Positions 49,404-57,896 of a stretch of DNA of 59,919 nt are shown here, one piece after another. The first letter of the stretch is position 1. Each line of letters begins with the position of its first letter. The notes below the pieces were generated by a model. That model was given only the letters and a program-made list of their open reading frames with translations, was not told the DNA's origin and did not search any database. Location: the NCBI GenBank assembly GCA_030528545.1, contig JAUMYR010000005.1, positions 1-59,919 on the forward strand, in the 5' to 3' direction. The DNA comes from Propionibacteriaceae bacterium (lineage in GTDB: Bacteria; Actinomycetota; Actinomycetes; Propionibacteriales; Propionibacteriaceae). The translations under genes and the position numbers were made by a program.

Positions 49404-50267
49404 TCATTCGGTCGTCAGCGACTCCATCGCGTTCTCGACTAGGTCGATGCGGGCATGGTCTCCGATGGTGGCACTGGAGATGAATATTCCTAAAGATTCC
49501 GGCGAACCCGTGTCGACGACGATGACATCAATCCAGTCTCCCTTGATGTGGGGAAACTCCTTCATCTCGACCCTTACCTCGCTGCGCAGATGCCATCCTG
49601 GCCGGCCATTGATGGTGATCGCCTCGCTGCGCAGATCGGTGCGTCCGGTGTAGTCGGAGTAGAACCGGGAGGTCGCGAAACAGCTCATGGTCTGGAATGC
49701 CGATAACTGCGGGGAATCGAAACCGTCCGCGACGTTCAGCGCGCCCACTCCGATCATGGAGAACCACCTCCGGTACCCGGTGGATTCCACGATGTCTGTT
49801 TGGGCAGACAGGTCATATACCCAGCCCAGCCTGACCCGATCGGGCTTCCATCTCGGGATTTCGCGGACCTTGAGGCCACCGCCGTGCAGCCAGCCGTCCG
49901 TGGGATAGACGTTGCGGGGAGTGGTGTCGTGATCCGGGCAATCCACCAGCGTCCCGCCTTGGGGTTCCACCACCGGTGGGGGTGTTTCCTCCGGCCGCTG
50001 CTCGTCCCAGCTGGGCACGCTAGGGCTAGCCGAGTTGAGGTCTGGGGAGGGGAAGCGCTGGCTGGGGGAGCCGAAGGCTAACCAGATCACTAGCGCCACC
50101 ACGACGAGTGCCACGATCCCTGCCACGGTCCAGGGGAGCCAGCGCCGCCGGGATGGCCCCGTGGGCTCGGGCTGGGGGGACGTAGCCGATGACCATGATT
50201 GTCCGTCCCAATACCGGAAATGGCCGGGCCGTCCGGCCGGGTCTGGATACCATCCTGGAGAAGGCAT
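49404..50267 (-). CDS. DUF2510 membrane protein, copy A
   Basis: A 287-residue protein. The N-terminal DUF2510 unit is PGWYPDPAGRPGHFRYWDGQSW, then a basic linker and one membrane helix (WTVAGIVALVVVALVIWLAF). A Pro/Ser/Glu-rich stretch leads to an extracellular domain of ~170 residues with Cys in LVDCPDH and MSCFATSRFYSDYTG. Function unknown. ATG 50267 opens the DUF2510 motif; a longer reading is Arg-rich and non-coding in look. It is a tandem paralogue of the next gene upstream on the same strand. Confidence 0.8.
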   Translation of the reverse strand: MPSPGWYPDPAGRPGHFRYWDGQSWSSATSPQPEPTGPSRRRWLPWTVAGIVALVVVALVIWLAFGSPSQRFPSPDLNSASPSVPSWDEQRPEETPPPVVEPQGGTLVDCPDHDTTPRNVYPTDGWLHGGGLKVREIPRWKPDRVRLGWVYDLSAQTDIVESTGYRRWFSMIGVGALNVADGFDSPQLSAFQTMSCFATSRFYSDYTGRTDLRSEAITINGRPGWHLRSEVRVEMKEFPHIKGDWIDVIVVDTGSPESLGIFISSATIGDHARIDLVENAMESLTTE

Positions 50268-50287
50268 GGGCTTATCGTCGCACGGGC

Positions 50288-51136
50288 TCAGCCGAGTTGC
50301 ACGGAGTCGAGGGCCTTGTTGATGAGGTTGATGCGACGGGTGTCGCCGATGGGGGCCTCGGCGTGGAACAGCGCGAGCCGGCCGGGCTGTCCGGTATCGA
50401 CCGCCAGGATGATGGCCTCGTCTCCTAGCACGCGGTGGGGCTGGCGATTCCACAGGTTGGCACGAATGATCCAGCCCGGGCGCCCGCCGATGTTGTGCTC
50501 CCGATCCTCCAGCAGCTCCCGGTGATCCAGATCCTTGTAGTAGTAGCTGGTGGACAGGCAGTCCAGGATCTGGCGTGTCGCCTGGCGAGGGTTACCGAAG
50601 ACCGCGGCGTCGATCCAACCGATCGCGGTCAGCGCGATCCAGCCTGGGGCCACGAATTGCTGCTGACCCGAGACATCGCTGGCCATGTCGAGGGAGTAGC
50701 CGCCGGAATCCGACCAGCCCGGCACCGCCTGGAAGCTCAGCCCACCGCTGGCATAGCGGCCCTTGACGGGGGCGAGGACCCGCAGGTTGCCCACCGGGCA
50801 GTCGACAGGTCTTCCACCGTCGCTGGTCGGCAGCGGCGAGGAGGTAGGAGCCGGTGGTTCGCTCGGCTGGCTGGTCTCGTCCCAGCTGGGGCCGATCGGG
50901 CTTGCCGAATTGGTGTCCTCGGGCACGGTCCACGAATCGTTGCGGACACGCCAGGGCTGCCAGATCGCGAACACCGCCAGCAGGGAGACGACGAGGACCC
51001 CGACGATCCACCACACCGCGCCGTTGCGGCGGGCTGGTTCCTGGCGCCGCGCGGTGGAATCAGCCCAAGAGGAACCGTCCCAGTAGCGCAACTCGCCGCT
51101 GCCTGCCGGGTCCGGGTACCAGCCTGGGGAAGCCAT
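50288..51136 (-). CDS. DUF2510 membrane protein, copy B
   Basis: A 282-residue protein with the same plan as copy A: PGWYPDPAGSGELRYWDGSSWAD, a membrane helix (AVWWIVGVLVVSLLAVFAIW), an acidic/Pro-rich linker (SASPIGPSWDE, compare SASPSVPSWDE in copy A), and an outer domain with PVDCPVGN and LDCLSTSYYYKDLDHREL. The two outer domains share motifs in the same order, so tandem duplication is likely. The start ATG is 20 nt from copy A on its other end and 71 nt from divergent glnA2. Confidence 0.8.
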   Translation of the reverse strand: MASPGWYPDPAGSGELRYWDGSSWADSTARRQEPARRNGAVWWIVGVLVVSLLAVFAIWQPWRVRNDSWTVPEDTNSASPIGPSWDETSQPSEPPAPTSSPLPTSDGGRPVDCPVGNLRVLAPVKGRYASGGLSFQAVPGWSDSGGYSLDMASDVSGQQQFVAPGWIALTAIGWIDAAVFGNPRQATRQILDCLSTSYYYKDLDHRELLEDREHNIGGRPGWIIRANLWNRQPHRVLGDEAIILAVDTGQPGRLALFHAEAPIGDTRRINLINKALDSVQLG

Positions 51137-51207
51137 GAGGCAATACTGCCAGTCGCTCCCGCCGGCACGTAACGCCGCTGAAACAATCGCGGGGCACACT
51201 GACCGCT

Positions 51208-52545
51208 ATGGATAGGCAGACCGAGTATGTCCTGCGCGCCATGGAGGAGCGCGACATCCGTTTCATCCGGCTCTGGTTCACCGATGTGCTCGGCTTCCTG
51301 AAGTCGGTGGCGATCGCCCCAGCAGAACTGGAGGGGGCCTTCGCCGAGGGAGTTGGTTTCGATGGCTCGGCCATCGAGGGGTTCGCCAGGGTTTTCGAGG
51401 CCGATATGGTCGCCCACCCGGATCCCTCCACCTTCCAGGTCTTGCCCTCGCGTGGGCAAGACCATGGCACCGCCCGCATGTTCTGTGACATCCGGCTGCC
51501 CGACGGTTCTCCCAGCTATGCCGATCCGAGATTCGTGCTCAAGCGCGCGCTGCGCCGGGCGGGGGATATGGGCTTCACCTTCTATATCCATCCCGAGATC
51601 GAGTTCTTCTTGTTCCAGCAGCCGGTGATACCCGGGGAGCCACCGGTCCCGCTCGATGACGGCGGCTATTTCGACCACACGACGCTGGGTGACGGCACCG
51701 ATTTTCGCCGTGACGTCATCACGATGCTGGAACAGCTGGGCATCTCGGTGGAATACAGCCATCACGAGGGAGCTCCCGGCCAGCACGAGATCGACCTGCG
51801 TTACGCCGATGCCCTCACGATGGCCGATAACATCATGACCTTCCGGGTCGTGGTGCAGGAGGTCGCGGTTTCCCAGGGGATCCGCGCATCCTTCATGCCC
51901 AAACCCTTCACCCAGCACCCCGGGTCGGGCATGCACTCCCACATGTCCTTGTTTGAAGGAGACAACAACGCCTTTCACGATGCCGCCGACGAGTTCGCGC
52001 TGAGCAAGACCGCGAAGCACTTCATCGCGGGCATCCTGCGGCACTCTCCTGAGATCACGGCGGTGACGAATCAGTGGGTCAACTCCTACAAGAGGCTCGC
52101 CGGTGGGGGAGAGGCCCCCAGCTATATCTGCTGGGGACGCAGCAACCGCTCGGCGCTGGTCCGGGTGCCGATGACGACACCGGGCAAGGTGTCGAGCAGC
52201 CGGGTGGAATACCGCGCCATCGACTCCGCCTGCAATCCCTACCTCGCCTACGCCCTGCTGCTCAACGCCGGGCTGCGGGGCATCGAGAACGAATACCCGC
52301 TGCCCGAGGAGAGCGAGGACGACGTCTGGCAGCTCAGCGAGCGGGAGCGGCGGGCCTTCGGCATCGAGAGCCTGCCTCGCAACCTCGACGAGGCGTTGCG
52401 GGCGATGGAGGACAGCAGCCTCGTCGTCGACACCCTCGGCGAGCACGTCTACGAGCATTTCATGGCGAACAAGCGCGCCGAGTTCAACGAATACCGGCGT
52501 CAGGTGACCGCCTGGGAGCTACGCGAGATGCTCACCAAACTCTGA
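51208..52545 (+). CDS. glnA2: Glutamine synthetase GlnA2-type
   Basis: A 445-residue GSI-alpha-length enzyme. VGFDGSAIEGFARVFEADM, IHPEIEFFLF (metal Glu), HHEGAPGQHEIDLRY, MPKPFTQHPGSGMHSHMSL, and SRVEYRAIDSACNPYLAYA are seen. The adenylylation loop found in longer GSI-beta proteins (NLYDLPxE) is absent, so GlnE next door should not act on it. From memory this matches mycobacterial GlnA2, which lies next to glnE. Its 3' end overlaps the convergent thioesterase by 27 nt. Confidence 0.93.
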   Translation: MDRQTEYVLRAMEERDIRFIRLWFTDVLGFLKSVAIAPAELEGAFAEGVGFDGSAIEGFARVFEADMVAHPDPSTFQVLPSRGQDHGTARMFCDIRLPDGSPSYADPRFVLKRALRRAGDMGFTFYIHPEIEFFLFQQPVIPGEPPVPLDDGGYFDHTTLGDGTDFRRDVITMLEQLGISVEYSHHEGAPGQHEIDLRYADALTMADNIMTFRVVVQEVAVSQGIRASFMPKPFTQHPGSGMHSHMSLFEGDNNAFHDAADEFALSKTAKHFIAGILRHSPEITAVTNQWVNSYKRLAGGGEAPSYICWGRSNRSALVRVPMTTPGKVSSSRVEYRAIDSACNPYLAYALLLNAGLRGIENEYPLPEESEDDVWQLSERERRAFGIESLPRNLDEALRAMEDSSLVVDTLGEHVYEHFMANKRAEFNEYRRQVTAWELREMLTKL

Positions 52546-53067
52546 TGGCTGACAGGGGCGTTTGGTGTGCTCGCTCCAGTCGATGACCCACTGCGGAACC
52601 CCGCCACCGCCCGGTTGGGCTCCGGCCTGGGCCACCACCTCGTCTTGTGGCACGGTGCCGCCCCCGCGGCGCAGAAAGCGGGCGCGGACCACGGCGTGGG
52701 CATAGACCGTGTCCCCAACCCGGAACTCCTGGATCACATAGGACCATGGACCGTGGAACCCGAGAAAACGGGTGTGCAATTCGAAGCTTTGCCCCAACCG
52801 CAGTGACCTGAGATAGGTGATGGTCTGCCCAGCCACGACCGGATACCAGCCGAGCCGCCGGGCCTTCGCCCAGAGCCCGGAACGCAGCATGAGGTCGATG
52901 CGGCCCAGGTCCATCAGCGACAGGTATTTGCCGTTGTTCATGTGGGCCAAGACGTCGAGGTCGGAGGGAAAGACCCGAAACGGCGTGACCGCGGTGTCCC
53001 ACAGGGTGATCCGGGGACGCCACAGCACCGCGAGCCGCAGTAGCAGCAGCCGTAGGTAAAGATTCAT
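52519..53067 (-). CDS. Hot-dog-fold thioesterase-like protein
   Basis: A 182-residue protein of the 4HBT superfamily (THEM6-like). After a short amphipathic or membrane-anchoring start (LYLRLLLLRLAVLW) comes VFPSDLDVLAHMNNGKYLSLMDLGRIDLMLRSG, the D-x2-x-H-x-N-N-x-x-Y signature, then HTRFLGFHGPWSYVIQEFRVGDTVYAHAVVRARFL. It probably hydrolyses an acyl-CoA. It overlaps the SCP-like gene by 4 nt. Confidence 0.82.
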   Translation of the reverse strand: MNLYLRLLLLRLAVLWRPRITLWDTAVTPFRVFPSDLDVLAHMNNGKYLSLMDLGRIDLMLRSGLWAKARRLGWYPVVAGQTITYLRSLRLGQSFELHTRFLGFHGPWSYVIQEFRVGDTVYAHAVVRARFLRRGGGTVPQDEVVAQAGAQPGGGGVPQWVIDWSEHTKRPCQPSEFGEHLA

Positions 53068-53360
53068 CGTTCCTCCTGGAAGGGAAAGGCGCGACGGAGT
53101 TCGGCCGCCTGTGCTCCGGAGACCCGCAGCCGGGCGGGATCTGCGGCGTCCCAGCTGAGTTCTCCCGATGCCAGCAGCAGAAAGGTCTCGGGGTCGGTCT
53201 CAACAACATTGGGTGGGGTGCCCCGGCTGTGCGAGGGACCCTCACCGAATCCGACCTGGACCGCAGCCCAGGGCGGTATGCGGACTTCGATGGTGCGACC
53301 CGGGTACCGTCTGGCCAGCGCCCGGGCGAGCGCGCGGACCCGGTCGGCTTCAGTCCTCAA
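53064..53360 (-). CDS. Bacterial SCP-like (sterol carrier family) protein
   Basis: A 98-residue protein. VRIPPWAAVQVGFGEGPSHSRGTPPNVVETDPETFLLLASGELSW matches the small bacterial SCP-orthologue domain. The start is probably TTG 53360, overlapping the carrier stop by 11 nt. It may bind a lipid or other hydrophobic ligand; function unknown. The thioesterase follows in an overlapping arrangement. Confidence 0.75.
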   Translation of the reverse strand: MRTEADRVRALARALARRYPGRTIEVRIPPWAAVQVGFGEGPSHSRGTPPNVVETDPETFLLLASGELSWDAADPARLRVSGAQAAELRRAFPFQEER

Positions 53361-54675
53361 GGCGCTTACCCATCTGCTCGGGCAGGGTGAACGCTGCCGC
53401 GGCGGCGATGAGGAAACTCGCCGCGAACACTCCGAAGACCAGCAGGGCTCCCCCTGAACTCAGCAGCCCGGGCACGATCAGCGGTGCCAGGATCGAGGCG
53501 ATGCGCCCAAACCCGGCGGCGGCTCCGGTGCCGGTGCCGCGGGCACCGGTGGGGTACAACTCGGGACCGATCGCATACAACGCGCCCCAGGCTCCGAGGT
53601 TGAAGAAGCTCAGACCCGCTCCCGCCAGCAGCAACGTCGCGTCGCTGGCGGCCAGACCGTAGGCGCTGGCAGCCAAGGCAGAACCGGCCAGGAAGACAGC
53701 CAGCGTGCGGCGGCGTCCGATCACCTCGATCAGCCAACCGGCGGCGAAATAGCCCGGTAGCTGGGCCAGCGTGATAATCAGGGTGTACTCGAACGCCTTG
53801 ACTAGGGGGAAACCGCGGGCCAGCAGCAGCGTCGGGAGCCAGATGAAGGCACCGTAATAGGCCAGGTTGATGCAGAACCACACGGTCCACAGCGCCAGCG
53901 TGCGGGCGCGCAACTGGGGCGACCAGATGGAGACCCGGCCGCGCGGCGGGACCGTCGAGGCCGGGACCGGCCCGGGCGGGGGAGGCTCTATCCCAGCGGC
54001 CCGTTCGAACTCTGCGACGGCCGCCTCGGCCTCACGGTGGCGTCCCTTCGCTTCCAGGAAACGCACCGACTCGGGCAGCCCGAAGCGCACGACCAGCGCA
54101 TAGGCGGCGGGGACCAGTCCGATGACCAGCGCCCACCGCCACCCTTCGGGCGAGGAGGGGATCACCAGGTACCCCACCAGCGCGGCAGCGATCCAGCCGA
54201 GCGCCCAGAACGCCTCCAGGATCACCACGACCCGGCCTCGGATACGCCGCGGCGCATACTCACTGACCAGGGTCGAGGCGACCGGTAGCTCGGCGCCCAG
54301 GCCGATCCCGACGACGAAGCGCAACGCCATCAGCGCTGCCACCGAGCCGACCAGCGCGGACGCGCCCGTGGCTAGGCCATAGACCAGCAGAGTCAGCGCG
54401 AAAACCTGGCGCCGTCCGATCCGGTCGGCGATCAGCCCACCCAGTGTGGCGCCGAGGGCCATCCCGACGAAACCGATCGCTCCGATCAGTGAGAGCGTGG
54501 TCTGGTCGAGTTTCCACTGGAGTGCGAGCGCAGCCATGACGAAGGAGATCATCCCGACATCCATGGCATCGAGGGCCCACCCGATCCCGGAGCCCAACAG
54601 GAGACGGCGATGCTTCGCGGTGAACGGGAGCCGGTCGAGCCGTTCGTTGCGGCTCAGCGCATCAGGGGTGCTCAC
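53350..54675 (-). CDS. NiaP-like MFS carrier, probable niacin uptake
   Basis: A 441-residue, 12-helix MFS protein. GIGWALDAMDVGMISFVMAALALQW, ADRIGRRQVF and ELPVASTLVSEYAP-RRGRVVVILEAFWALGWIAAAL closely resemble, from memory, Bacillus NiaP, the nicotinate carrier. Aromatic-acid carriers of the same group are an alternative. GTG 54675 is 29 nt from glnE, with no ribosome site, so it may be leaderless (TTTATC box just upstream on the minus strand). No niacin riboswitch or repressor gene is seen. Confidence 0.8.
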   Translation of the reverse strand: MSTPDALSRNERLDRLPFTAKHRRLLLGSGIGWALDAMDVGMISFVMAALALQWKLDQTTLSLIGAIGFVGMALGATLGGLIADRIGRRQVFALTLLVYGLATGASALVGSVAALMALRFVVGIGLGAELPVASTLVSEYAPRRIRGRVVVILEAFWALGWIAAALVGYLVIPSSPEGWRWALVIGLVPAAYALVVRFGLPESVRFLEAKGRHREAEAAVAEFERAAGIEPPPPGPVPASTVPPRGRVSIWSPQLRARTLALWTVWFCINLAYYGAFIWLPTLLLARGFPLVKAFEYTLIITLAQLPGYFAAGWLIEVIGRRRTLAVFLAGSALAASAYGLAASDATLLLAGAGLSFFNLGAWGALYAIGPELYPTGARGTGTGAAAGFGRIASILAPLIVPGLLSSGGALLVFGVFAASFLIAAAAAFTLPEQMGKRLED

Positions 54676-54693
54676 CGGATAAAGAGTAATCGC

Positions 54694-54699
54694 TATGCT
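54694..54699 (+). promoter_or_regulatory. Leaderless-type -10 for glnE
   Basis: TATGCT lies 8 nt before ATG 54708, and 5 nt before an in-frame GTG 54705. Confidence 0.5.
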
Positions 54700-54707
54700 C
54701 GCCAGTG

Positions 54708-57641
54708 ATGACCAGATTGAGCACCACCTCGGCGGAGCTGGCGCGTCGCGGCTTCACCAATCCGGACGCGGCCGAGCGCGTGCTGGCGGGCTGGGCCGAG
54801 CGTGGGGGAGCCCAGCTGGCCTCACTGGAGATATTCGAGGCCGTGGCCGACCCAGATTTCGCGCTGGACGCGCTGGACCGGATGGTCAGCGCCGCCCCGG
54901 ACCTATTCGAGGCCATGCACCAAGACACCGGCTGGCTGCACCGGGTCGTGGCGGTGCTCGGCGGGTCGACGGTGCTCGCGCAGCACCTCGTCTTGCACCC
55001 CGAAGATGCCGGGCTGCTCCGCGGCCCCCAGACGCGGCGTGACGCCCGGGAATGGCGTCGGTTCATCTATCAGCGGATCGGGGCCACCGGGGACTGCCCG
55101 CTAGCCCCAGACCCGGACGCCACCGACCGGCTGCGGCTGGCGCACAAGGCGGCGCTGTGCGTCATCGCGGCCGAGGACCTGACCTGCGCCCAGCCCGAGG
55201 ACATCGTCGCCGGGATCGGGGCTCAGCTCACCCACGTGGCCGACGCGATCCTGGACGCAGCGCTGGCGATCGCCCGGGCAGCGGTTCCCGATCATGCGCG
55301 GGTCCGGCTCGCGGTGGTCGCCCTGGGCAAATGCGGAGCCGAAGAACTGAACTACGTCTCCGATGTGGACGTGCTCTACGTGGCCGAACCGGCCGACGAA
55401 TCCACCAGCCCCGAGCAAGCCATCGGGATCGCCACCAGGCTCGCCTCGGCTCTAGCTCGGGCCTGTTCGGCTCACACCCGCACCGGCACGGTCTGGCCGG
55501 TCGACGCCGCGCTGCGCCCCGAAGGTAAGGCCGGACCGCTGGTCAGGACGCTGTCGTCCATGCGCGCCTACTACCAGAAATGGGCGAAGAACTGGGAGTT
55601 CCAGGCGATGCTCAAGGCCCGCCCCGCCGCCGGGGACCTGGAACTGGGCCAGGATTTCGTCGACCTGATCCAGCCGCTGGTGTGGCAGGCCGGAGAACGG
55701 GAACACTTCCTCGCCGACGCCCAGGCGATGAGACAGAAGGTGATCTCGCTGATCCCGCCGAAGGAATCGGGCAGGCAGATCAAGCTCGGAGCTGGCGGGC
55801 TACGCGATACCGAGTTCTCGGTCCAATTGCTGCAACTGGTGCACGGACGCGCCGACCAGCGGCTGCACCTGAGAGGCACCTTCGATGGGCTCTCGGCTCT
55901 GGTCAGCCACGGCTATATCGGACGAGATGACGGGGCCCAGCTAGAGGCGGCCTACCGCTTCCAGCGGGTGGTGGAGCACCGCGTCCAGTTGCTGAGGCTG
56001 CGGCGCACCCACCTGTTCCCCGAGGACGAGGCGAACCAGAGGCGCATCGCCCGCACTCTGGGCATCCGGGAGGCCGCCGAATTGGAGGCGCGCTGGCGCA
56101 CCTCGGCGCGCCGGGTCCTGCGACACCATCAGAGGATCTTCTATTCCCCCTTGCTGGAGGCGGTCTCGCGGATCCCATCGGCCGAGTTGCGGCTATCCCC
56201 GGAGGCAGCCAGGACCCGGCTCAAGGCCCTCGGCTTCGCCGGTTCGGCCCAAGCCCTGGCACACATCGAGGCGCTGACGACCGGAGTCAGCCGACAGGCC
56301 GAAATCCAGCGCCAGTTGCTTCCGGCGATGCTCGGCTGGTTCGCCGAAGGCCCGAATCCCGACTTCGGCCTGTTGTCCTTCCGGCAGATCTCGGAGGCCC
56401 TCGGCTCCTCCCCCTGGTACTTGCGCGCCCTGCGGGACGAGGGCTCCATGGCGCAGCGGCTAGCCCGGATCGCATCCAGTAGCCGCTATGTGGTCGACCT
56501 CATCAAACGCTCCCCAGAAGTGGTGCAGTGGCTGGCCGACGAGGACGAACTGACCCCCCGCTCTCTTGAATCCTTGCGCCAGACGATGATGGCGGCGGCC
56601 GCCCGCCACGACGACGCGGAGAAGGCGTTCGGTTCGGTGCGTTCCCAGCGCCGCCGCGAGTTGTGCCGCTTAGCGCTCGGCGACATCCTCGGCCTCATCG
56701 CGCAGGATGACCTGGGCCGGGGACTCAGCGATCTGGCCGCGGCGACGGTGGATGCCGCGTTGGCCCTGGTATCCCGCGACGGGCAGGTTCCCCCGATCGG
56801 GGTGATGGCGATGGGCCGCTGGAGCGGACACGAGCTTGGCTACCCCTCAGACCTGGACGTGTGGTACATCGTCGGCGATGACGTCGACGAGGCCGGGCAG
56901 CGGGCCGCCCAGTCGGCGGTGCGGCGCATGACCGACCTGCTCAACCGGCCCGGCCCAGAGCCCGGCCTAGACCTTGACTGCGACCTTCGCCCGGAAGGAA
57001 AGGGCGGGCCGATGGTGCGCTCGGTGTCGAGTTATATCGCCTATGTGGAGCGCTGGGCCCAGACCTGGGAACTCCAGGCCCTGCTGCGGGCACGCCCGGG
57101 AGCGGGGGAGCTTGGGCTGTGCCAGGCCGTGCTCCACGGGGTGGACCGCCATCGCTACCCCCAGGACCTGACCAGGCAGCAGATCCTGGACATCCGAAGG
57201 CTCAAGCTGCGGATGCAGCGAGAGCGCATCCCGAGGGGATCCGATCCAGCCCGCAACCTCAAGCTCGGTGAGGGTGGGCTGAGCGACGTCGAATGGACCG
57301 TCCAGCTCGCCCAGCTGCAGCACTGTCACGCCTACCCCGAACTGCGCACGCCTAACACTCTCGAGGCGCTCTCCGGGCTGGTCCGGGCCGGGATATTAGC
57401 CCAGGACGAGGCGGCGGCGTTGCGGGACGCGTGGCTGATGGCCACGAGGTTACGCAATCTCACCATGCTCGTCCGGGGACGCGCGGCGGATTCATTGCCG
57501 AGCGCGGCGCTGGAGTTAGCCGCGATCGGGGAACTGGCGGGTTACCCGAAGGGGCAGGCCTCCCAGGTCTTCGAGGACTACCGACGCCTCACCCGCCTCG
57601 CCTCAGCGGTCGTCTCGCGCCGGTTCTGGGGCGAGGAATGA
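54708..57641 (+). CDS. glnE: Glutamine synthetase adenylyltransferase/deadenylase GlnE
   Basis: A 977-residue bifunctional enzyme adding or removing AMP on glutamine synthetase. Two nucleotidyltransferase domains occur. The first has ALGKCGAEELNYVSDVDVLYV; the second AMGRWSGHELGYPSDLDVWYIV, each with the DxD pair. Both are followed by LRPEGKxGPLVR- or LRPEGKGGPMVR-type motifs, then GRQIKLGAGGLRDTEFSVQ and RNLKLGEGGLSDVEWTVQ. Start: ATG 54708 (or GTG 54705) just 3' of TATGCT. The likely target is the glutamine synthetase whose C-terminus is at the right edge, not GlnA2. It is divergent from the NiaP-like carrier. Confidence 0.95.
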   Translation: MTRLSTTSAELARRGFTNPDAAERVLAGWAERGGAQLASLEIFEAVADPDFALDALDRMVSAAPDLFEAMHQDTGWLHRVVAVLGGSTVLAQHLVLHPEDAGLLRGPQTRRDAREWRRFIYQRIGATGDCPLAPDPDATDRLRLAHKAALCVIAAEDLTCAQPEDIVAGIGAQLTHVADAILDAALAIARAAVPDHARVRLAVVALGKCGAEELNYVSDVDVLYVAEPADESTSPEQAIGIATRLASALARACSAHTRTGTVWPVDAALRPEGKAGPLVRTLSSMRAYYQKWAKNWEFQAMLKARPAAGDLELGQDFVDLIQPLVWQAGEREHFLADAQAMRQKVISLIPPKESGRQIKLGAGGLRDTEFSVQLLQLVHGRADQRLHLRGTFDGLSALVSHGYIGRDDGAQLEAAYRFQRVVEHRVQLLRLRRTHLFPEDEANQRRIARTLGIREAAELEARWRTSARRVLRHHQRIFYSPLLEAVSRIPSAELRLSPEAARTRLKALGFAGSAQALAHIEALTTGVSRQAEIQRQLLPAMLGWFAEGPNPDFGLLSFRQISEALGSSPWYLRALRDEGSMAQRLARIASSSRYVVDLIKRSPEVVQWLADEDELTPRSLESLRQTMMAAAARHDDAEKAFGSVRSQRRRELCRLALGDILGLIAQDDLGRGLSDLAAATVDAALALVSRDGQVPPIGVMAMGRWSGHELGYPSDLDVWYIVGDDVDEAGQRAAQSAVRRMTDLLNRPGPEPGLDLDCDLRPEGKGGPMVRSVSSYIAYVERWAQTWELQALLRARPGAGELGLCQAVLHGVDRHRYPQDLTRQQILDIRRLKLRMQRERIPRGSDPARNLKLGEGGLSDVEWTVQLAQLQHCHAYPELRTPNTLEALSGLVRAGILAQDEAAALRDAWLMATRLRNLTMLVRGRAADSLPSAALELAAIGELAGYPKGQASQVFEDYRRLTRLASAVVSRRFWGEE

Positions 57642-57706
57642 CCCTGCCGAGCGCCGCGGGCGTGGGCTTTTGGTGTGGGTGTGGTAAAACTGGTACCGAA
57701 CAAAGA

Positions 57707-57831
57707 TCGTGCTCCGGGGTCGGTGAAAGTCCGAACCGGCGGTGATAGTCCGCGAACCCTCCGGTTATCCGGTGGGCCGACTCGGTGAAACTCCGAGACC
57801 GACAGTCAGAGTCTGGATGGGAGGCACACGA
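57707..57831 (+). promoter_or_regulatory. FMN riboswitch (RFN element)
   Basis: The order of conserved pieces is CCGGGGTCGGTGAAAGTCCGAACCGGCGGTGATAGTCCGCGA, then a variable hairpin (ACCCTCCGGTTATCCGGTGG), then CCGACTCGGTGAAACTCCGAGACCGACAGTCAGAGTCTGGATGGGAGGCAC, split here only for reading. These are the RFN hallmark boxes. The closing stem pairs TCGTGC (57707-57712) with GCACACGA. It controls the permease and binding-protein genes that follow. Confidence 0.95.
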
Positions 57832-57835
57832 GAGG

Positions 57836-57855
57836 CGTTGCTGCACGCAGCAACG
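57836..57855 (+). terminator. Hairpin after FMN aptamer, possible expression platform
   Basis: CGTTGCTGC-AC-GCAGCAACG (57836-57855) is a perfect 9-bp stem with a minimal 2-nt loop (or 8 bp with a CACG loop). It follows the aptamer and precedes the permease start by 41 nt. It may act as a terminator or as part of the switch; no U-tract is visible. Confidence 0.5.
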
Positions 57856-57896
57856 TCGTGGCCGCGTTTGCCTAGTCCCCGGAGCCTCGAACGAGG

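Noticed and set aside
50737..52458. Open frame of 573 codons on the minus strand covering glnA2
   Set aside because: Antisense to a full glutamine synthetase and out of frame with the DUF2510 gene.
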